DNA of 64,000 nucleotides from Solirubrobacter sp963724195 (GTDB lineage Bacteria > Actinomycetota > Thermoleophilia > Solirubrobacterales > Solirubrobacteraceae), in assembly GCA_963724195.1 (NCBI GenBank), contig CAVRTQ010000025.1:1-64000 (forward strand), in the 5' to 3' direction. Positions 45,282 to 54,459 of this stretch are shown piece by piece. Made by a program: the position numbers and the translations under genes. Position 1 is the first letter of the stretch. The number at the start of each line of letters is the position of its first letter. The notes beneath the pieces were generated by a model that saw only the letters and a list, made by a program, of their open reading frames with translations, was not told where the DNA came from and did not search any database.

Positions 45282-45950
45282 ATGCGTCAAGTGATCCTCC
45301 CGGGCGTGTTCCGCCCGCGGTCGGACACCTGGCTGCTGGCGGACGCGGCGTGCCGAGAGCCACTGCGTTCGGGCGCGGCGATCCTGGAGCTGTGCGCCGG
45401 TCCCGGCCTGGCGGGCATCGCCGCGGCCCGCTCGCGCGGAGCGACGCTCACGACCGTGGACGTGTCACGGCGCGCAGCCCTCAACGCTCGCATCAACGGA
45501 TGGCTCAACGGCGTGCGCGTGCGAGCGGTGCGCGGCGATCTGTACGGCGCGGTCTCAGGCGAGCGCTTCGATCTGATCCTCGCCAACCCACCCTACGTCC
45601 CCGGCCCGCCACCACCGGCCCGCGGCGCGGGGCGGGCGACGGACGCGGGCGCAGACGGGCGCGCGATCCTGGATCGGATCTGTTCCGGTGCCGCAGGGCA
45701 TCTCGCGGCGGGCGGCACGCTCTTGGTCGTGCACTCCGAGGTCTGCGGCAGCGAGGAAACGCGCGCGGCCCTGGAGGCGTTCGGCTTCGAGGTCGACATC
45801 GCCGACCGGGCACGGGGCCCCCTCGGCCCGATTCTGCGCGCGCGACGCGCGGAGCTGGAGGCGCGCGGCCAGCTGAAGCCCGACCAGCAACTGGAGGATG
45901 TGATGGTTGTGCGTGGGCGTCGCGTGGAAGGACAGCGAGCGCATGTCTGA
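45282..45950 (+). CDS. HemK/MTQ2-like SAM-dependent methyltransferase
   Basis: From ATG 45282 (MRQVILPGVFRPRSDTWLLA) a 222-residue class I methyltransferase. SAM site ILELCAGPGLAGIAAARS, an acidic end of strand two (VDVSRRAALNARIN) and the catalytic NPPY in LILANPPYVPGPP, which methylates amide nitrogens or planar groups. The frame is open further upstream to 45135, but homologous proteins start near LPGVFRP, so the shorter form is preferred. It overlaps the start of the CDGSH remnant by eight bases. Confidence 0.8.
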   Translation: MRQVILPGVFRPRSDTWLLADAACREPLRSGAAILELCAGPGLAGIAAARSRGATLTTVDVSRRAALNARINGWLNGVRVRAVRGDLYGAVSGERFDLILANPPYVPGPPPPARGAGRATDAGADGRAILDRICSGAAGHLAAGGTLLVVHSEVCGSEETRAALEAFGFEVDIADRARGPLGPILRARRAELEARGQLKPDQQLEDVMVVRGRRVEGQRAHV

Positions 45951-46062
45951 CCCGGAAACCGTGATCACCCCCTACCGTGACGGCCCGCTGCTCGTCCGCG
46001 GCCCGTTCACGCTCGTGGACCAGTCACGCTGTCCGGCCTTGCGTTTGTTGCGGTGTCCATGA
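45943..46062 (+). pseudogene. Truncated CDGSH iron-sulfur protein
   Basis: ATG at 45943 begins VITPYRDGPLLVRGPFTLVD, the N-terminus of a small CDGSH/MitoNEET-like protein that normally goes on to a CxC...CDGSHK cluster site. Instead, after LVDQ the sequence becomes unrelated and stops at 46062. The cluster-binding half is missing. The junction joins the following membrane-protein remnant in another frame, as if a segment had been deleted. Confidence 0.65.
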
Positions 46063-46203
46063 TCGGCGCCCTGCTGCTCGTGAGCGATCTCATGTTCGAC
46101 GGCGCGGTCGTGCTGGCGACCGGCGCGTTGGCCACGCTCGGGTGTGTCGTCTGCTGGTGCGTCGCGCCACTGCTCCGCCGCGCCGCGCTGCGCAAGGCAT
46201 AGA
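46018..46203 (+). pseudogene. C-terminal remnant of a DUF6328-like membrane protein
   Basis: In a second frame overlapping the CDGSH remnant, about 50 residues read as two hydrophobic helices (SGLAFVAVSMIGALLLVSDL, VLATGALATLGCVVCWCVAP) followed by a basic tail and stop. The pattern resembles the last two helices of DUF6328 proteins. There is no start codon of its own upstream of the junction; ATG at 46060 could give a 47-residue peptide. Best seen as the tail of a gene whose front is missing. Confidence 0.45.
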
Positions 46204-46212
46204 GCAGCCTGG

Positions 46213-46623
46213 CTATACCTCGCGCGGGACGGAGGGCGCGATGCTCAGGCCTCCTGGCTCGAGTTCGCGCGGTCTGAGGATGAAGATCTCGACGGCGATG
46301 TCGGGATCAATGGCGTTGTCGCTGAGGAAGGCTTCGACCACGCGACCGGTGTGCGCCGTGACCGCGGCGATCAGTTCGTGCTTCATCGTCTCTTGAAACC
46401 GGCGCCGCATCTGCATGACGGCTTCGGCTTGTCCGTCACTGACGAGACTCTTCTCAGCCTTCAGGAGCGTGTCCCGGAGGACGACGATCACCAGGTTGTG
46501 GTTGATCGTCGTGTGGGCCTGGGTCGGCCCTCGGCCCGTGTATTCGCGCATCAGCCGCACGACCGAGTTGCTGATGGCCTGGGCGGTCTTACCTCGCGGC
46601 GCGACAGCGTCCGGCTCGGTCAC
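46213..46623 (-). CDS. MpsC-like (DUF2294) protein, copy 1
   Basis: A 136-residue protein, GTG at 46623. DUF2294/MpsC marks are SNSVVRLMREYTGRGPTQAH, TTINHNLVIVVLRDTLLKAE, MRRRFQETMKHELIAAVTAH and TGRVVEAFLSDNAIDPDIAV. MpsC belongs to a sodium-translocating membrane-potential-generating system in Staphylococcus; other members are small cytoplasmic proteins of unknown role. Paralogous to and divergent from the gene at 46990. Confidence 0.8.
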   Translation of the reverse strand: MTEPDAVAPRGKTAQAISNSVVRLMREYTGRGPTQAHTTINHNLVIVVLRDTLLKAEKSLVSDGQAEAVMQMRRRFQETMKHELIAAVTAHTGRVVEAFLSDNAIDPDIAVEIFILRPRELEPGGLSIAPSVPREV

Positions 46624-46989
46624 GTACTTGCCTCGCAGACGTCTCCTGGTGGATGGGTTGCCCGACCGGAGGAGGAGACCTGCGATCGCGGCGAGCAAAT
46701 CCCGATCCCTCCAAGAAGCACTTCGCGGTTCTCGTCCGCGAATTCTCCAGACGGCTTCGGCTCGACAAATCTTGTCACACGAACGAGTGCGATCACAGAC
46801 GGGCAGGTGTGAGACACTGCAGGGTGCCTGACGCCTTTTGTCGACTCGCGGGTTCGATCCGCGAGGCACTTCAGAGGGATCGGATGCCGCTCGCGGGACT
46901 CCATGGGTCTCCCCTCCTCCGCGACACGGCCCGACCACGGAGTAGGAGACAGAAGCGAGTGCACCTTGGCTACTCAAAGCCAGCCCGCG
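46624..46989. other. 366-base gap between divergent MpsC genes, with tRNA-like hairpin
   Basis: No supported gene. The sequence is less GC-rich than its surroundings. At 46846-46864 it holds a perfect 6-bp stem (TCGCGG/CCGCGA) around a GTTCGAT loop, the form of a tRNA T-arm, and GTGCCT at 46824-46829 can pair with AGGCAC at 46864-46869 like an acceptor stem. D and anticodon arms are absent, so this is not a working tRNA. It may be a remnant, an attachment site or chance. Confidence 0.35.
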
Positions 46990-47335
46990 ATGCCTGAGTC
47001 AGGGCGCGGACGCCATCAGTAGAGCGATCGCGAGCGTGATGCTCGACTACACCGGCACCGAGCCGAGCGCAGTCGAGACGACGATCAACGACAGCCTCGT
47101 CACCGTCGTGATGCGCGACACGCTGCTCAAGGCCCAGCACAGCCTCGCCCGCGAGGGCAAAGGCCTGGAGGTGATCGACATGCGCCGTCGTTTTCAAGAG
47201 ACGATGCGCGAAGAGCTGAGCGCGATCGTCACGGCCCACACCGGCCGGATCGTCGAGGTGTTCCTGAGCGCCAGCGGCGTCGAGCCCGACATCGAAGTCG
47301 AGATCTTCATCCTGGCGCCGCGCACTGTGCGGTAG
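46990..47335 (+). CDS. MpsC-like (DUF2294) protein, copy 2 (one frameshift)
   Basis: About 114 residues after correction. ATG at 46990 gives MPE, then one extra base near 46999, then QGADAISRAIASVMLDYTG. The conserved TTINDSLVTVVMRDTLLKAQ, MRRRFQETMREELSAIVTAH and TGRIVEVFLSASGVEPDIEV are the same blocks as in copy 1. Length is a multiple of three plus one. The two genes are divergent and probably arose by duplication. The 232 bases after it contain no supported gene. Confidence 0.8.
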
Positions 47336-47567
47336 CCGCATGGCGGGCGTTCACGTGAATCGGCCTGGCCATCACGCCGACCGAGCACCCGCATCCGCTG
47401 GTCCCGACCGACGAACGCGTCGAACAGAAGCAGTGACTTCGAAGAACCCAGATAAAAGCGCCAGACCAAGCCGACGCAGGGAAGATAAGCCGCCCGACGA
47501 GAAGCTCGTAGGGCGAGCGTCCTACATACGACAGCAGCACACGTGGGGGGCTGGGTCACACCCCGCA

Positions 47568-48071
47568 TCACGTTCCACGGCGGACACCACGGGCGTCGGT
47601 CGACCGGCCTCCGGTGCGTGTGGTCAGAATCCCTACGGCCAGCAAGAGGGCGCCGAGCGCGAGGAACGCAACGTCTGAGAGGGTCTGGCCGGAGCCGGCC
47701 TTGACGTGGTGGATGCCGAGGATGTGGTGGTCGATGACCCCCTCGACGAGGTTGAACAGTCCCCAGCCGGCCAGCATGAGGCCCAACAGTTGGCGTCCGG
47801 TCCACGCGGCATCGAGGCGCAGCCGTTTCCAGAGGAGCCAGAGGCCGACCGTCGTCGCGATCCAGGTCGCGAGATGAAACAAGCCGTCCCAGAGCGTGTT
47901 CGTCTCGAGCCCGGCGACGGTGCTCGCGGGGTAGCTCCCCTCGCTCGTGAGCATGTGATGCCACTGCAGGATCTGATGGAGGACGATGCCGTCCACGAAT
48001 CCTCCGAGGCCGATGCCGAGCAGCAGCCCGGGCAGCGTCAGGGTTGGCGATTCGTGCGGCGTCGGCGTCAT
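47568..48071 (-). CDS. DUF2243 membrane protein
   Basis: A 167-residue protein with four helices and histidine-rich membrane motifs: GLGGFVDGIVLHQILQWHHM and LVEGVIDHHILGIHHVKAG. These histidines typify DUF2243, which may bind metal or haem in the membrane; function unknown. ATG at 48071 overlaps the stop of the ERCC4-like fragment on the same strand. Confidence 0.85.
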   Translation of the reverse strand: MTPTPHESPTLTLPGLLLGIGLGGFVDGIVLHQILQWHHMLTSEGSYPASTVAGLETNTLWDGLFHLATWIATTVGLWLLWKRLRLDAAWTGRQLLGLMLAGWGLFNLVEGVIDHHILGIHHVKAGSGQTLSDVAFLALGALLLAVGILTTRTGGRSTDARGVRRGT

Positions 48072-48184
48072 GTCCGAAGCTCCTCGCCGGCGGGCAGTTG
48101 TGTCGGCGCGACGTTCAGCCCGGCGTCAGCCAGGGCGGTCGGGATGCCGGACTTCGCTTCGCGATGATCGAAGAGGATCGGCAT
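48068..48184 (-). pseudogene. ERCC4-type nuclease fragment
   Basis: A 38-residue frame begins MPILFDHREAKSGIPTALAD and continues to QLPAGEELRT before a stop. ILxDHRExxSGIPxxL...LPxGDY is the start of the ERCC4/XPF-like nuclease domain, where the acidic residues of DHRE are catalytic. All of the domain after LPAG is missing, so the gene is truncated by a deletion. Upstream in another frame lies a short reading frame (MRWTPKSYPAAAEFAQSVSD, start 48318) that may be a separate tiny gene or lost N-terminal part. Confidence 0.45.
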
Positions 48185-48330
48185 CGTTGCGTGCTACCCA
48201 GCCGAACCGCGATGCTGCGCAGCGCTCGCGAGTCCGCAAGATGTCGTTCCAGATCGCCGTCGCTCACTGATTGCGCGAACTCGGCGGCGGCTGGGTAGGA
48301 CTTTGGCGTCCAACGCATCAGGAGGCAGCC

Positions 48331-48507
48331 ATGGCCGACCAGACCCCAGACCGCGACGACACCGCCGCGCGCGAAGCGGAAAAGCGCGAAGCCCACGAGA
48401 AGGACACCGAGCCGTCCTCGCCCGCCGATCGCGCAAACACCGACGACGCCGCCGAGGACGCGCTGCTCGGCAGCGTGCCCGCCCACACTCCGGCACGCTC
48501 GGACTGA
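48331..48507 (+). CDS. Small acidic, disordered protein (58 aa)
   Basis: ATG at 48331 with AGGAGG seven bases upstream. The product is 58 residues, almost all charged or small (TPDRDDTAAREAEKREAHEK), with no hydrophobic core, so it is likely disordered. The strong ribosome site is the main argument for a real gene. No family recognised. Confidence 0.55.
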   Translation: MADQTPDRDDTAAREAEKREAHEKDTEPSSPADRANTDDAAEDALLGSVPAHTPARSD

Positions 48508-48614
48508 TCCGACGACGGCCGGCGGTCAAGCTCGCCGGGAACCCGAGCGATCCGCGCGCGCCGACTTGGACCCGACGCCGACTATCGCGGGCACCCGGCG
48601 GGAATCCCGCGGCG

Positions 48615-48701
48615 ATGGGGGTTCTGGAAGTCCTGCTGATCGTGCTTGTCGCTCTCGCGTTCTCCCTGCTGCTCGTCCTCTGGCTGGTCCGAAAGACGTA
48701 A
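48615..48701 (+). CDS. Candidate single-helix membrane peptide (28 aa)
   Basis: ATG at 48615 encodes a 28-residue peptide that is nearly all one membrane helix (VLEVLLIVLVALAFSLLLVL) with a Arg-Lys-Thr end. No clear ribosome site. The composition is unlike random shadows of this GC-rich DNA but this is weak evidence. The 224 bases after it, up to the BTAD regulator stop, hold nothing else I can support. Confidence 0.3.
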   Translation: MGVLEVLLIVLVALAFSLLLVLWLVRKT

Positions 48702-48925
48702 GGATTCGCCGGCTTGCGCTCGGCCTTGCCCTGCAGCCCTCGACATCCTCGAGGAGCTACGCGCGCCGTGAACGGAGCGCGCTAAGGGCCGGCTTCGCGG
48801 GCATCTTCTCAAGCAGGATCGCTCGGCCATCGCAGCCGACCGGCGAACTCCTGTTGGAATCCAGAGGTGTCGGATCGCGTCGCTGGTTTCGGGTGACGCC
48901 GGCGCGTTCGACGCCGACAGCGGCG

Positions 48926-51900
48926 CTAGGCGCAGACCTTCCGGTAGGGCCGCTCCGGGAGCACCTCCTCCCACTCGCGCTCGCGTGAGCTCGCGGCCCG
49001 CGATCTGGCACGCGAGGTCGCGCCAGAGGCGCGGCGTGAGCGCCAGCCGCATGCCCTCCGTGCCGGTGGGCAGCGCGTACAGGTAGGAGCCGTCGCGGCT
49101 CAGGATGCTGGCGACGAACGGACGTTGCGCTGCACGACCAGCGGCGCGCCGATCGTCCGGCGGCTCGCCACGTCCCAGAGCTGCACCGTGCCGTCCGCGC
49201 TCGACGTCGCGAGCGTCCGCCCGTCGGGGGTGAAGCGCGCGTTGAGGATCCGCTGGCCGTGGCCGCGGATCCCCGGGCCGGCGGGCTTCCAGTCCTCCGT
49301 GGAGAGGAACGTGCCGGTGCCGTTGTACAGGCCGACGAACAGCAGCTTGCCGTCGGGTGAGAACGCGACGGAGCGGGCCATCTCGTCGAGCGGCGGCTTG
49401 CCGACCAGCCGTCCGGAGGCGACGTCGCGCACCTCGACGCCGCGCTCGCGGCCGGCAGCGGCCAGCAGCCGGCCGTCGGGACTGAACGTCAGCTGGCTGG
49501 GAGGGAAGTCGCTCTCGAACGCGGTCTGCCGGCCGCTGCCGACGTCCCAGATCAGCAGCCGGGGGTTGTCGCCGCTGATGTCTCCTGCGGCGACGAGGCG
49601 CCCGTCGGGCGAGAACGCGACCGCCTGGATCCAGCCGCGCAGGCCTTCGAGGCGCCGGACCGGTGCCAGCGTGCGCGCGTCCCACAGCCCGAGCTCGCCC
49701 TTGTCGCCCGCGACCGCCAGCAGGCGCCCGTCCGGGCTGAAGTCGGTCGCGAGCGCCGGCTCGTCGAACGCCTCGAGGACGGCGCGCGGCTCGAGCGTGG
49801 AGGTGTCGAGCAGCTCGACCGTGCCGTGCTCGTGCGTCACGGCCAGCGTGCGGTCGTCGGGGCTCACCGCGACGCCGCGCGGCGTGGACTCGTCGGCCAC
49901 GAACCGGCTCGCCAGCGGCACGCCGCGCACGAGCCGGCGCGAGTCGTCGAGATCCCAGAACGCGACCTTCCCGTCGTCGGAGCCGGCGGTGATCGCCGTG
50001 CGCCCATCGGGCGTCGTCACGAGCGTCGAGACCTCCGCCGCGTGACCCTCCAGCCGCTCGCGCAGCACACGGTGCTCGACGTCCCACGCGATCAGCCCCC
50101 CGTGCGAGTCGCCCGATACGAGCGTGCGGCCGTCCGCCGAGAACGCCATTGCAGAAACCTCGGCATCGTGCTTCCCGGCGAGCCGGTGGACGCGTCCGGA
50201 TGGCAGATCGACGAACCGCATGGAACCGTCGGCCGCGCCGACGGCGAGCAGGTCCTCGTCCGGATGCAGCGCGACGGCACTGCCGCCCGCCGGGTGCCGC
50301 GCGATCACGCGCAGGTCGGCCGTGTCGAGCTCGTAGGTGACGTCCTCCGGCTCACTCGTCACGAACAGGCGCCGGCGGTCGCTCGAGTAGGCGGGGTCGG
50401 ACGCGCCGCCGGGGAAGCGGAACGGGCGGCCGGCGACCGCGCGCCGGTCCAGGTCGACGCGGAAGACCGCCTGCGGCTCGGGCCTGGAGAACGGGGTCTG
50501 CAGCACGGTCAGCCCGCGCCCGTCGGCCGTGAACACCGGGCTCGCGCCGGCGATCCCGCCCTGGGGCGGGGGCGGCAGCACGATCCGCTGCCGGCGCTCG
50601 AGCGTGCGCGCGTCGAGCAGGTCGATCAGCGCACCCGGGGGCTCGTTCTCGGGCTCCTGCCCGGCGACCGCGAGCGTCGCGCCATCGGGGGAGAACGCGA
50701 GCCGCTGGACCAGACCCTGCTGGAGCCGGTAGCTCGCGAGCTCGCGCCGTGTCCGCGCGTCGAACAGCCGCACCTCGCCGACGTGGTCGCCGATCGCGAT
50801 CCGGTCCCCGCGCGGGCTCAGCGCGATGCCGTAGATCGCGTTGTCGCGCACGTCGGGCAGCACGCCGAGCGAGCCGCGCGGGACGCGCAGCAGCGCCGCG
50901 AGCAGGTTCCCGCGGGTCGCGACCGAGTCCTCGAGCGCGACGCCGGTGCGCGCCAGCAGCAGCGCCCGGTCCAGCTCGTCCACGGTCAGCGCCTGGGCGC
51001 CGAGCCGCTCGGCTTCGGCGACGGTGGCGGTGCGGCGCGCGTCGCCGCGCTGGTCGAGCGCGACGAGCCCGGCGGCGCCGGCCGCCACGAGCGCGACGAG
51101 CGCGCCCGCGAGCAGCATCCGCAGGCGCCGGTTCATCCGGCGCGCGCGCACGGACTCGCGCTCGCTGACGAGCCGCGCCTCGTCGAGGAACTCGCGCTCG
51201 AGCCGGTTCAGCGCGTCGCCGTGCTCGGCGGCCAGGTCGAGCGCGGACGCGAGCCGCGCGCCGCGGTAGAGCTCGCCGGGATCGCGGCCGCCGGCGTCCC
51301 ACTCGCGCGCGGCGAGCGTGATGTGGCGGTGCAGGCGCCGCGCCTCGGCGTCCTGCTCGAGCCAGCCGCGCAGCCGCGGCCACTCGCGCAGCAGCGCCTC
51401 GTGCGCCACCTCGACGGTGTCGCCGCCGACCGTCACGAGCCGGTTCGCGGTGAGCACGTCCAGCACGCGGCGGGCCGCCGCGTCGCGGCCGAGGTCGAGC
51501 TCGGCGAGCGGCACCTGGCGCTTGACCGCGACCTCGGCCTCGCCGGCGCCGGCCAGGCGGACGAGCATGTTGCGCGCGACCGCCGCCTCGGCCGGCGAGA
51601 GGCGGTCGTAGGCGCGCTCGGCGAGCCGCGCGACGGCGCCGTTGACGCCGCCGGTGCGCTCGTAGGCGCGGATCGTCAGGCGATCGCCGGAGCGCCGCTC
51701 CCACAGCTCGAGCAGCGTCGTCGACAGCAGCGGCAGCCCGCCCGTGCGGCCCGCGGTCTCCTCGACCAGGCGGGCGGCGAGCTCGGGCTCGACGACGAGG
51801 CCCGCCGCCGCCGCGGGCTCCTCGATCGCACGGCCCAGCTCGTCCGGGCGCATCGGCCCGACGAGCACCTGGTTGGCGCCGAGCAGCCGCGCCAGCCGCG

Positions 51901-53306
51901 GATGGCTCGCGCAGGCGCCGTAGAAGTCGGCGCGCAGCGCGAGCACGACGAGCAGCCGGCCTTCGGTGTCGGCAGCGGCGGCGCTCGCGAGCTCGTCGAG
52001 GAACGCCGCGCGCTCGGCCGGCTCGGTGCAGACCGTGAACACCTCCTCGAACTGGTCGACGACGACCAGCAGGCGCTCGCCCGGCTCGACGCGGCCCAGC
52101 GCGGCGTGCAGCGGCACGCCGCCGAGCGCGCCGGCCAGCGCGACGCCCGGTTGCTCGCCGGGCCGCAGCAGCACGCGCGTCCAGCGCTCGCTGCCGGGCA
52201 GCACCCCCGCGGCGAGCGCGGGCAGCAGGCCGGCGCGCACGGCGGACGACTTGCCGCTGCCCGATGGCCCGATCACGCCCAGCAGGCTCGTCCCGGGCAG
52301 CCGCGCCACGAGCTCGGCGACGAGCCGCTCGCGGCCGAAGAACAGCTCCGCGTCGCCGACGTCGAACGGCTCCAGGCCCTTGAACGGGCAGGCCGCCTGC
52401 GCACGCCCGGGCTGGGCGGCGCCGGCCGCGCAGCGTGTGGAGGTCGACGACGTCGGCGGCGAGCTCCTGCTCGAGCTCGCGCAGCTCGGTGCGCCGGCGC
52501 GAGGCCAGCCCGGCGCCCGCGTCGAGGCGCTGCGCGGTCTCGCGGCTGGCCCAGGCCTCGTCGGGCACGACGCGATCGAGCGCGGGATCCTGGCGCAGGA
52601 TCGCCTCCTGCAGGCGCCGCAGCTCGGGCCCCGGCTCCAGCCCGAGCGTCTCCACGAGCGTGTAGCGGGCGTCGCGGAAGACGTCGAGCGCCTCGGCCTG
52701 CCGGCCCGCGCGGTAGAGCGCGAGCATCAACAGCGCGCGGACGCGCTCGCGCAGCGGGTGCTCGTCGACCAGCGCGCGCAGCCGGCCGATCGCCTCGCCG
52801 TGGCGCCCGGCGTCGAGGTCGTCCTCGAGCGCCAGCTCGGTCGCCGCCAGATGCAGCTCCTCGAGCCGGCGCACCTCCGCGGCCGCGAACGGCTCCTCGA
52901 GCATGCCGGCGAGCGGGGCTCCGTGCCAGAGCGCGAGCGCCTCGCGCGCCAGCTCACCACGGGCGCCGTTGCCGTCGGCGGCATGGGCCACGAGCCGCTC
53001 GAACCGCAGCGCGTCGACCGCCGCCGGGTCGATCTGCAGCTCGTAGCCGCGTCCGTGGGTCGCGATCCGCGCCGCGCCATTCTCGGGCAGCAGCCGGCGC
53101 AGCTGGGAGACGTACTGCTGCACCATCTTCGCGGCGGTCGGCGGCGGCTCCTCGCCCCAGAGCCCCTCGACCAGCCGCTCGACCGAGACGGTCGTGTTCG
53201 CGCTCAGCGCCAGCATCGAGAGCACGGCGCGCTGCTTCGGGCCAGCGAGCTTGAGCGGACGGTCGTCCAGGTCTACGTCGACGGTGCCCAGTAGCCGGAT
53301 CTGCAT
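48926..53306 (-). CDS. BTAD-STAND ATPase-WD40 regulator (three apparent frameshifts)
   Basis: About 1,460 residues after correction; ATG at 53306. In order: winged-helix DNA-binding domain (IRLLGTVDVDLDDRPLKLAG), BTAD helical repeats (LFREGLxxR-like ELHLAATELALEDDLDAGRH), a STAND NTPase with Walker A GVIGPSGSGKSSAVRAGLLP and LLVVVDQFEEVF, one membrane-like helix (MLLAGALVALVAAGAAGLVA), then more than ten WD40 repeats with SPDGRLLA-type units. Shifts occur near 52425 (before AAQPGRAQAACPFKGLEPF), 49113 and 48985 (before EWEEVLPERPYRKVCA). Such SARP-like giants are membrane-linked signalling ATPases. It is divergent from the protease and haloperoxidase genes and may control them. Confidence 0.8.
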
Positions 53307-53489
53307 GGTGCCGCTCCTCAAGGGCGACCCTACTCCGGCCGGCGGGGGCTTCTACCGGATTTCTACCGCAACGGCCAGGCGCCTACCGGGCTCCTACCGC
53401 GAGCCGCGACCGTCGGTGGCCGAGCGATGACCCGAGACCAGGAGGTAGCCATGCGCTCGAGATCCACTACCAACCCACCGGAGGATGAG

Positions 53490-54318
53490 ATGACCTCTCG
53501 CCTGCGCAAGGCGGCGGCCGTCGCGCTGACGACCGTCGCGGCGCTCGTGAGCGCCTCGCCCGCTCTTGCCATCGACAACGGTGTCCCCGACGGCACGAAC
53601 CATCCCAACGTCGGCCTCCTCGCGATCGAGCACGACGGCATCAAGGACGCGCTGGTGCTCGGGCTTCTACGCGGGCCCGCACAAGGCCGACCCGGGCATC
53701 GGCGTCTTCGTCACGGCGGCGCACTGCCTCGCTCGATCTGGCGGCGTTCGGCTTCAGCGGCTCCGACCTGACGGTCACCTTCGACCCCGAGGTGACGATC
53801 GACGTTGACGGCGACACTGGGCGACGACGGCCGCGACGTGGCATCCCGCGTTCGCCTACGACACGGCCGCCGACGCCGACTACGGCGTCGTCCTGCTCGA
53901 GGACCCGGTCGCCGGCGTGACCGGGGTGCAGTTCCCGAGGGCGCGCCTGCTCGACGACCTCGCCGAGCGCGGCGCGCTGCGGCCGACGACCGTGTTCGAC
54001 AACGTCGGCTACGGGCTCATCCCGACCTTCAAGCGCGGGCCGCCCCGGCACGAGCCGCCCACGGGGCGGATGTTCTCCACCTCGAAGTTCGTCGGGCTGA
54101 CGAAGACCCACCTCCACCTGCTGACGAACTCGGACGCCGGCTATGGCGGCGCCTGCTACGGCGACTCCGGCTCGCCCGTCCTGCGGCACGACTCGAACAC
54201 CGCCGTCGCCTTCGTGTCCGGCGGCGGCGACCGGATCTGCCGCGCGATGAACCACCCGCTGCGGCTCGACATCCCGGCCGCGCGGGCGTTCTACGGCGAC
54301 TACCTGCAACTCCCGTGA
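53490..54318 (+). CDS. Secreted trypsin-like serine protease (three apparent frameshifts)
   Basis: ATG at 53490 behind GGAGGATGAG. Signal peptide KAAAVALTTVAALVSASPAL then AIDNGVPDG. The S1 triad can be traced across frames: His in VFVTAAHC, Asp in DADYGVVLLEDP, Ser in GACYGDSGSPVL. Frames change near 53655, 53735 and 53815; 829 bases is a multiple of three plus one. About 275 residues. Either heavily mis-sequenced or a recent pseudogene. It faces the BTAD regulator across a 183-base gap that contains no other gene. Confidence 0.7.
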
Positions 54319-54459
54319 GGAACGGAGGCTCAGACGTGAGACGCTCCAACCCGCCGAACCGGCTACGTGCGGCCAGGACGCTCACCGGGAGCGCGACCGA
54401 GCGCCAAGGCAACAATCGCTCGAGGAAGAGTCGTGAGACAGGTAGAAGAGGTACCCAAG

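Noticed and set aside
46823..46870. Functional tRNA or tmRNA gene
   Set aside because: Only acceptor-like and T-arm-like helices are present within 48 bases; D-arm, anticodon arm and tmRNA sequence are missing.
48926..53306. BTAD-STAND-WD40 gene with nearby protease as an anti-phage defence system
   Set aside because: The protease has a secretion signal, there is no effector domain or other defence gene, and the N-terminus is a DNA-binding activator. A regulatory role is more likely.
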